Shown: positions 58,848 to 64,000 of the stretch, in pieces
Layout: each line of letters begins with the position of its first letter
Numbering within the stretch: the first letter of the stretch is position 1
Assembly (NCBI GenBank): GCA_963841945.1
Contig: CAWJFC010000001.1
Coordinates: forward strand, 186,001 to 250,000
Direction: 5' to 3'
Length of the DNA: 64,000 bases
Source of the DNA: Acidiflorens sp963841945
GTDB lineage: Bacteria > Acidobacteriota > Terriglobia > Terriglobales > Acidobacteriaceae
Notes under the pieces: generated by a model
What the model was told of the DNA's origin: nothing
Database searches by the model: none
Seen by the model: only the letters and a program-made list of their open reading frames with translations
Position numbers and translations under genes: made by a program

Positions 58848-59192
58848 GTGCTTGATCATGACGCAAAGTACGGATTAGACGTACTGGAAGTCATCCGTTC
58901 GACGAAAATGATGCCACTGCGAACGTCGATTGGGTGTCCCTGGCAAAACGCCGTCGCCGAGCGATGGATCGGAAGTTGCCGCCATGAATTGCTCGATCAC
59001 GTGATCGCGTTGAATGAACGCCATCTCAGGAGACTTATCTCTGAATACATCTCCTACTATGAGGGCGACAGGACGCACATGGGGTTGGACAAGGGCACAC
59101 CCAATGGCAGAGTTCCGAGTCTTGTTCAAGGCGGAGTCACTGCCTGGCCGCGGATGGGCGGGCTGCACCACCGTTACGAACGCGCTGCGTGA
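58848..59192 (+). pseudogene. Truncated DDE transposase (rve/integrase core, IS3/IS481-like)
   Basis: 114 codons giving only the C-terminal half of an rve-type catalytic core: VLDHDAKYGLDVLEVIRSTK (second catalytic Asp), RTSIGCPWQNAVAERWIGSC with the catalytic Glu, HELLDHVIALNERHLRRLIS and YYEGDRTHMGLDKGTPNGR. The first Asp and the N-terminal helix-turn-helix are missing and the upstream 90 bases do not restore them. Relic of an insertion sequence near the island's right side. Confidence 0.8.
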
Positions 59193-59664
59193 GGATAGAT
59201 GCCGAAGTCACGTGGCACGGAAGCGCTTTTCCTCCGAATCGGTTCCCGGCGGAGCAGGCGGAGCAAGAGGGCAGCGCGCTGCAATCGAGGTGCTGCAAGC
59301 CCCCACGTCCGTGGGATAGTTTCTCAAGCCTTGGCTCGATTCGCTCCGGAATGTCAGGGCATTTCCAATTTTGGCGAGAGACAAGTCCCATGCAGCCTCA
59401 AGTTGGTCGTAGCACTCGGCGGACGCCCAGCCGTAGCGGCAGTCTTTAGTTCTGCCTTCCTTAGGGCAGTGGCCCCGCCGGTGAAAACCGTCACCGCCTT
59501 GTCCTGGTATCGAACCGTTGAACCGCGCCCTATTGAGTTATCGAACCTGGCGCCACTGACAACCTCTACAGGTTGTATGAGGGTTCCAGAATCAGCGGAC
59601 TTCATTGGGTCCGTCGAGCGGCTAAAAGAGGCGCAGCGTTCAATATAATGCCTGCACCTTGCCA

Positions 59665-59678
59665 GGTGTCATGACACC
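59665..59678. promoter_or_regulatory. 14-bp palindrome
   Basis: GGTGTCATGACACC. Function unknown, possible operator or recombination site in the decayed island flank. Confidence 0.35.
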
Positions 59679-59842
59679 ATCCGGCGTGTTGCCGGTAAGC
59701 CTGGTACTTCTCCAGGCCAGGACGAGCGTTTCAATTTAGAGGGATTTAGCGCGGAAGGACCCACTCGCTGGGGGGATTGCTTCAGGGACCCGATAAACGC
59801 AAATCCTGTCTTTAAATCAGACCCAAACCATTCATGTCTAGT

Positions 59843-59865
59843 ATGTCTACTTGTGTCGTAGACAT
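59843..59865. promoter_or_regulatory. Inverted repeat ATGTCTAC/GTAGACAT
   Basis: ATGTCTAC-TTGTGTC-GTAGACAT, perfect 8-bp arms, with a further ATGTCTAG at 59834. The AGTCT/AGAC words resemble those of the C-box-like operator at 58198. Confidence 0.4.
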
Positions 59866-59947
59866 TTGTCAAGATAAAATTTGGTGCTGCTCGCCGCTTT
59901 CAGCCTTAACAGCTTGTGGACCCTCCCGGACTCTCTATGTCCTCAGG

Positions 59948-60733
59948 TCAAAACAGCGCGTCAGGGGATTGAGCGATACCAATAATGCGGCGAATCTGCT
60001 CCGCTCTCGGGTCGTTAGGCGCCTGCCTCAAGAAGATCGTGAACTCCGAGGCTGCCTCTCGGCGGCGGTCGAGTCGCGTCAATATGTTGCCTCGGACCAA
60101 ATGCACGTCCGCGAAATCGATGTGCACCATTTCGAGTTCGTCGAGAGCGTCCAGCATCTCCTCTCGGCCATAAAGGCCTTTCGCCAGCTCGAGACGCGCC
60201 TGCCACAGGGTCGGTTGCAGCCGTAGAGCTTCTCGCGCCACCCGTTCCGCCTCGGCGAAATCTCCGCGTGCGTTATGGGCCGTCGCCAACGCCAGAAAAG
60301 AGAGCGCGTTGTTGCGGTCCAGTTCCACGGCACGCGTCGCGTCACTGAACGCGGCTTCGTTATCTCGGAGAGAGAGTTCTACCAAGGCTTTCATCGTGAA
60401 GGCCTGCCCGCATGTCGGGTCGACTCTGAGAGCCTGCTCGACCTCAACGACTGCCTCACGAAGTCTCATCTTTCTGAAGTCTTGCTCAGCTTTGGAAAGA
60501 TGCCGTAAAACCTTGGGCTGAATCCTAAGTTGCTCGACAGAAATGGCGTAGCGAGAGGTGAGGGAGTCGTTCGGAACCTGACCGCCACAAAGGGAAATAA
60601 GCAAGAAGAAGCAGATGCTCGCGACGGAAACAAACGAAATCTTACAAACCTTATTGGCTTTGTTGGGTGAAACAGCAAAAGGTCTATATAGAGGCTCGGC
60701 GGAGAGCTTACGAGCGCTGCCGCAGGCGTGCAA
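59948..60733 (-). CDS. Exported TPR protein
   Basis: 261 residues from a TTG at 60733 (start uncertain). A hydrophobic segment (ISFVSVASICFFLLISLCGG, about 32-51) looks like a signal anchor, followed by four or five TPR units (AEQDFRKMRLREAVVEVEQA, AFTMKALVELSLRDNEAAFS, NALSFLALATAHNARGDFAE, ASEFTIFLRQAPNDPRAEQI). Scaffold for protein binding; partner unknown. First ordinary-looking gene beyond the island. Confidence 0.78.
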   Translation of the reverse strand: MHACGSARKLSAEPLYRPFAVSPNKANKVCKISFVSVASICFFLLISLCGGQVPNDSLTSRYAISVEQLRIQPKVLRHLSKAEQDFRKMRLREAVVEVEQALRVDPTCGQAFTMKALVELSLRDNEAAFSDATRAVELDRNNALSFLALATAHNARGDFAEAERVAREALRLQPTLWQARLELAKGLYGREEMLDALDELEMVHIDFADVHLVRGNILTRLDRRREAASEFTIFLRQAPNDPRAEQIRRIIGIAQSPDALF

Positions 60734-61070
60734 CCTGCACCTTTACCGCGTAGTAAGAGATTGGCATAATTCAGCGGTTTGTATAGCGCCATAAGTCTAC
60801 ACCATATTTAGAGCTCGCCCAGGGAAAGTTTGACGGCTAGAGTTTGCGGGGTATCCTTTTCAGTTAGGAACGGACAAGCCTCCGCTTGTGCACGTGATTC
60901 CGCGCCGGCCTCTTGAAGCTTGATAGCACTTCAGCGAGCCTTCCCGAGAAGTTACGCAACAGGGATCTTAGCCCACGAAAACGAAGACCGCTTATTGAAT
61001 TCGTCTTCGAAGGTGGGTGGGGAGGATTGGCTGCCTGCGCGTGGAGAGCAATGGCTGAGCGGTAATTCAA
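60734..61070. other. Intergenic region
   Basis: No gene, repeat or regulatory element that I can support. Confidence 0.4.
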
Positions 61071-61754
61071 TCAAAACAATAAGACGGCGAATCCGGCTAC
61101 CAGCAAGGCGATTGCCCACAAAAGATCAAAATTCAACCACGCATGCCGAAGCAGATTTAATCCTGACTTTTCATACGCTGCAAAGAACAAGAGCGCTAAA
61201 ACTCCGGCTACGGCCAACATGCTCAACGTGTGGATCGCGACTGCTAACCCAACACCGATCGGGGTCGGCAAGGGCGAAGTCGCGGGCATTCCTCCAGGCA
61301 TGTTGTGTGTCATTCCGGTCATTGGTCGAGCCATCAGAATTGGCAGGAGCATCAACCCTGCACCATGAGCCGACGCCATCAGGAACGACCAGATGAACAG
61401 GTCCTTGCCTTTAACGCGCATGCCAGCCCCCCTCGGATGACTGGCGCGGAAGAGGCGATAGGATCCAAGCGACAAAAGAATGGGAGCAACTCCCCACTTG
61501 AGAGAACTCATCGGAAAAAATAACTGGAGGAAGCGCAAGAGGAGCAGGGCCACCGCGATCGAGGCCGCGTGCCCGAGTGCTATCGGTACGAGGGCGCCGA
61601 CGACGGCCGACCGGCGATGTTCCTGCAAGCCGATGGCAAGGGCAAATAGCCAACCCATGGCCGGATTCAGGCCGTGGTAGGCTCCGAGCAGCGCCAGCGC
61701 AACCCAGGGCCATCCAGCCCAGGACCAGGTAACCCAAGGCCAGTTGTGATTCAT
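61071..61754 (-). CDS. Six-helix membrane protein coupled to the SBP56 gene
   Basis: 227 residues with about six hydrophobic helices. GAYHGLNPAMGWLFALAIGL and ALGHAASIAVALLLL resemble metal-transporter-like (NicO/RcnA/HupE-style) segments with conserved His, and FLMASAHGAGLMLLPILMAR has another His pair; a short Met/Pro-rich loop (MTGMTHNMPGGMPATSPLPT) could bind metal. The ATG overlaps the stop of the SBP56 gene (ATGA), so it is probably co-made with it and might supply or remove its metal (inference). Confidence 0.72.
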   Translation of the reverse strand: MNHNWPWVTWSWAGWPWVALALLGAYHGLNPAMGWLFALAIGLQEHRRSAVVGALVPIALGHAASIAVALLLLRFLQLFFPMSSLKWGVAPILLSLGSYRLFRASHPRGAGMRVKGKDLFIWSFLMASAHGAGLMLLPILMARPMTGMTHNMPGGMPATSPLPTPIGVGLAVAIHTLSMLAVAGVLALLFFAAYEKSGLNLLRHAWLNFDLLWAIALLVAGFAVLLF

Positions 61755-63157
61755 GGGTAACAGTAGAAATCGGATGAGGCGTCGCCGCCTTGTAGTCTCA
61801 CCTGGTGCCCACGGAGATCGCCAAAATCAACAAACAGCTTGCGATCAAGCTGAATACCGCCGTCCTGCGCAACCTCCAGCTTGACCATCCATCCCCGGAT
61901 GCCTTCGGGATAGAACTGCTTGTCCCAAGCGGCGTACAGCGAATTGGTGAAAAATACGCGTCGCCCATCGCGGCTGATTTCGACCATCTGTGGGCCGCCA
62001 TTCAGGGGCTCACCCGGCTTCGAAGGATGAGAAGCGCGACGAACGATGCCTCCAAGATGCACCGAGCCCGTCAACTTAGGGTTGAACGGATCGGAGACAT
62101 CGTACTGGCGCATCTCTCCGGTTCCCCAGCAAGAGGCATAAAGGAAACGATCATCGACGGAAAGATTGATGTCGGTAAGCAATGGCGGCACGGCTTTGAA
62201 ACCTTGGAGGAGCGGAGGCAATTGGCTCGCATCGGCTGGCTCGGCTGGAATCTCAATGACTTTCTGCACTTCGAATTTTCCGGTCGATCCATTGCTATTT
62301 GATCGGTGCCATAACCAGATGGAACTGGATAGATCTTTGAGCGATGTGACCACACCGACGAAACCATAGGCCTTCGTGGGATCGTGCGCGGGGCGCAGCT
62401 CAAGGACCATCTGCTGTTCCGCACCAAGATCCAACGCCTGAAGATGACGACGCTTGCGGAGATCCCAAATGTGCAAACTGTGTCCGTACTTGCCGCCGAG
62501 AAGCAACTCGGGATTCACCCCGTCCTCTACCATATTCGGCGTGCCCCACTCGCTGGTGACTGCGATGTCATAACCCAGGTGCCACGCGAAGTCGTAACCG
62601 AAGTATTGCGGCCCGCGTTCAACCTCCCAACGGCCCAGGGGCTCGAAATTATCGTGATCGAGGGCAAAGATTCCGCCCGGCCCGCCCCCGCCGGGTGCGC
62701 CCAGAGCACTCAGGTAAATACCGTCGGGTCCGCAGTGAACAGTGTGTGGACGGCTGTAGCCGGTCCTGTCTTCCACATCATGCGGCTCAATGACCTTTAC
62801 AATCTTCGGTTGTTTCGGATCCGGCTTGGTATCGAGCACGTGAATGCGCGATGACCGCAGGCCCGGAACGATCAGATAACGCCGCTCCACATGCGGGTGC
62901 GGAGCATAGGGACACAACGCGGAGCTGCAGGCGTTCCAACCGAAATGATGGAGTTCGTCTCCGGCGTTCGGCATGTTGACTCGGCCGAGGATCTCGCCGT
63001 ACTTGTCTGAACCGGAGTCGACATCCACGACGAGCAGAGCATCGGGCTGATTTCCGCCGTTTGCATTTAGCGCGGCCACGTAAGCCAGCTTCTCGGCCGG
63101 CGCGTGCATGGCAAGCTTGGGAGAAGGATAAAACGTTGGATCAGACTTCCACAGCAT
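61751..63157 (-). CDS. SBP56 selenium-binding / methanethiol oxidase family protein
   Basis: 468-residue beta-propeller of the SBP56 family, whose bacterial members (MtoX) oxidise methanethiol to formaldehyde, H2S and H2O2 using copper. Recognised by FYPSPKLAMHAPAEKLAYVA, GDELHHFGWNACSSALC, RPHTVHCGPDGIYLSALG, VTSEWGTPNMVEDG, YASCWGTGEMRQYDVSDP and GGPQMVEISRDGRRVFFTNS, with the His residues that coordinate copper in those blocks. No signal peptide. ATG 63157 with GAGGT upstream. Coupled to the membrane protein downstream. Confidence 0.9.
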   Translation of the reverse strand: MLWKSDPTFYPSPKLAMHAPAEKLAYVAALNANGGNQPDALLVVDVDSGSDKYGEILGRVNMPNAGDELHHFGWNACSSALCPYAPHPHVERRYLIVPGLRSSRIHVLDTKPDPKQPKIVKVIEPHDVEDRTGYSRPHTVHCGPDGIYLSALGAPGGGGPGGIFALDHDNFEPLGRWEVERGPQYFGYDFAWHLGYDIAVTSEWGTPNMVEDGVNPELLLGGKYGHSLHIWDLRKRRHLQALDLGAEQQMVLELRPAHDPTKAYGFVGVVTSLKDLSSSIWLWHRSNSNGSTGKFEVQKVIEIPAEPADASQLPPLLQGFKAVPPLLTDINLSVDDRFLYASCWGTGEMRQYDVSDPFNPKLTGSVHLGGIVRRASHPSKPGEPLNGGPQMVEISRDGRRVFFTNSLYAAWDKQFYPEGIRGWMVKLEVAQDGGIQLDRKLFVDFGDLRGHQVRLQGGDASSDFYCYP

Positions 63158-63229
63158 GACATGACCTCGTTCTTCGGAAAATTCTACTAATGAAACTTAC
63201 GAGCTAAACCAAATCCCTAAACGTGCTCA

Positions 63230-64000
63230 CTAAACCAGGTAGTACAGCGGTTGCCGCTCCGCTCCTGCCCAACCCTTTTGCGCGCCCTGACAGTGGTCGC
63301 AGGAGTTCTCATCCAGCAGTTCGTATACATGACGAACCGCTTTGAGAGTCGAGGAATATTTCTCTTCCTCCTCAGGAAAGACGCGGTCGGCGGGGAGCCA
63401 CTCGTGGAAACGGAGATTCCGCATGGCTTTCAAAAAAGCGGGGCGCACCCCACACAAGATTACCGTGACTCCACGCGCCTGCATGTCATGCAGAAAATGA
63501 TCGAAGCGTTCGAGAGAAACCATGTCAGGATTGCGCGTGCGCTTGAGGCGTAGCACCACATAGCGGATGTTCTCGTCCTCGGTGCGCTGTTTCAAGTGCT
63601 CGAAACAACGCCCCAGTTCCGGGGCCGCGCCAAAGAATAATTCGCCTTCGAGATCGTAAAGGAGCATCGCCGTACACGGCGGGTCGTCGGGCACGCGCTC
63701 GCGGACCACGCGTTCGTTGCTGACCACCAACTCGGACCAACGTAGCAGAGCGGCCCGCGGGACAAACAAGAGAATCGACAGCGCGACTCCAATGAGAATT
63801 GAGAACTCCACGCTGATGAAAACCGCCGAGAAGGCAGTAACTAGAACCAGGCCGGCGTCGTAGCGGGAGGCACGCGTGGCATAGCTCAATCGCTTCCAAT
63901 CCACGAGTCTCGTGGCGGTGACGAGTAATAACCCTGCCAGAGCGGCCTTCGGAATGTAGCGCGCGAAGGGTGCGAGCGCTAACACGACCATGGCGACTGT
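63230..64000 (-). CDS. SulP-family anion transporter, C-terminal part (cut by window edge)
   Basis: Frame is open to the window end; about 256 codons seen. The last membrane helices (VLALAPFARYIPKAALAGLL, AVFISVEFSILIGVALSILL) are followed by a STAS domain (MLLYDLEGELFFGAAPELG, RYVVLRLKRTRNPDMVSLE). Carries a Cys pair SCDHCQ in its tail. Transports sulfate, bicarbonate or other anions; cannot be decided. Upstream of the SBP56 gene on the same strand, which might link it to sulfur use (inference). Confidence 0.88.
   Translation of the reverse strand, partial: TVAMVVLALAPFARYIPKAALAGLLLVTATRLVDWKRLSYATRASRYDAGLVLVTAFSAVFISVEFSILIGVALSILLFVPRAALLRWSELVVSNERVVRERVPDDPPCTAMLLYDLEGELFFGAAPELGRCFEHLKQRTEDENIRYVVLRLKRTRNPDMVSLERFDHFLHDMQARGVTVILCGVRPAFLKAMRNLRFHEWLPADRVFPEEEEKYSSTLKAVRHVYELLDENSCDHCQGAQKGWAGAERQPLYYLV

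Larger units (their letters stand above)
59193..59947. other. Right flank of the island, non-coding
   Basis: About 750 bases without a credible gene; base usage looks decayed, with several short frames that lack sense. Holds the palindrome at 59665 and the inverted repeat at 59843. No second copy of the tRNA-Asn 3' end was seen. Confidence 0.45.

Noticed and set aside
58848..59192. Intact IS element with terminal inverted repeats
   Set aside because: Only the C-terminal half of the transposase remains and no matching ends were seen.
59193..59648. Plus-strand frames of 86-149 codons in the island flank
   Set aside because: Arg/Ser/Ala-rich, overlapping one another, no recognisable motif; treated as decayed sequence.
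60864..61070. Small minus-strand gene of 68 codons downstream of the SBP56-coupled membrane gene
   Set aside because: Composition like random GC-rich translation and no ribosome-binding site.

Overview
The window reads as chromosomal DNA of a GC-rich Acidobacteriota bacterium, probably class Terriglobia (inference from gene content, no marker gene comparison). Pointers are an Oar-type TonB-dependent receptor with an N-terminal carboxypeptidase-regulatory domain, two very large Ser/Thr kinase-TPR proteins, DUF3300/DUF2950/DUF2911 secreted proteins, a PEP-CTERM protein, outer-membrane barrels opened by TTG codons, and several dispersed extragenic repeat families. Two apparent one-base frameshifts (capK-like gene, DUF3300 signal peptide) could be real or assembly errors.

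Layout. 1-9.7 kb: end of a NAD(P)HX repair gene coupled to a K+ channel, a GT2 glycosyltransferase, a DUF362/CapK-like pair, DUF2950 and DUF3300 secreted proteins and an M20 peptidase. 9.9-18.7 kb: hydrolase-glycerate kinase pair, tandem beta-barrel paralogues, TatA/B-TatC, an M28 peptidase, a small cytochrome c, a CrtC/lipocalin-like protein. 19.4-25.4 kb: lysS, a heme-type radical SAM protein behind two CRP/FNR-like operators, a secreted phosphoesterase, a STAS/degenerate-receiver protein. 25.7-39.7 kb: two kinase-TPR giants, an M23 peptidase coupled to a 48-residue membrane protein, PEP-CTERM protein, zinc-ribbon XRE regulator, HD protein, beta-propeller. 39.9-47.4 kb: a closely spaced minus-strand operon for leucine/acyl-CoA catabolism (B12-binding mutase domain, enoyl-CoA hydratase, MCC carboxyltransferase, HMG-CoA lyase, methylglutaconyl-CoA hydratase-like, thioesterase, YciI, HutH), into which a GxxExxY PD-(D/E)XK-like gene flanked by inverted repeats is inserted. 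47.9-54.1 kb: TonB receptor and prolyl oligopeptidase. 54.6-59.7 kb: tRNA-Asn followed by a putative island. 59.9-64 kb: TPR protein, SBP56 methanethiol-oxidase-like gene with a coupled membrane protein, and the end of a SulP transporter.

The most interesting locus is the tRNA-Asn-adjacent island: a 1106-residue protein with an Mrr-like PD-(D/E)XK N-terminus, divergent from a 78-residue XRE protein that looks like a restriction-modification controller (C) protein. Between them is a two-box operator resembling C-boxes that overlaps the -35 of a predicted leaderless promoter. No methyltransferase is visible, so this may be a C-protein-timed standalone nuclease or defence protein. The second candidate is the GxxExxY gene, whose 5' coding end is itself a copy of a dispersed repeat scattered through the window, giving it the shape of a small inverted-repeat-bounded mobile unit.
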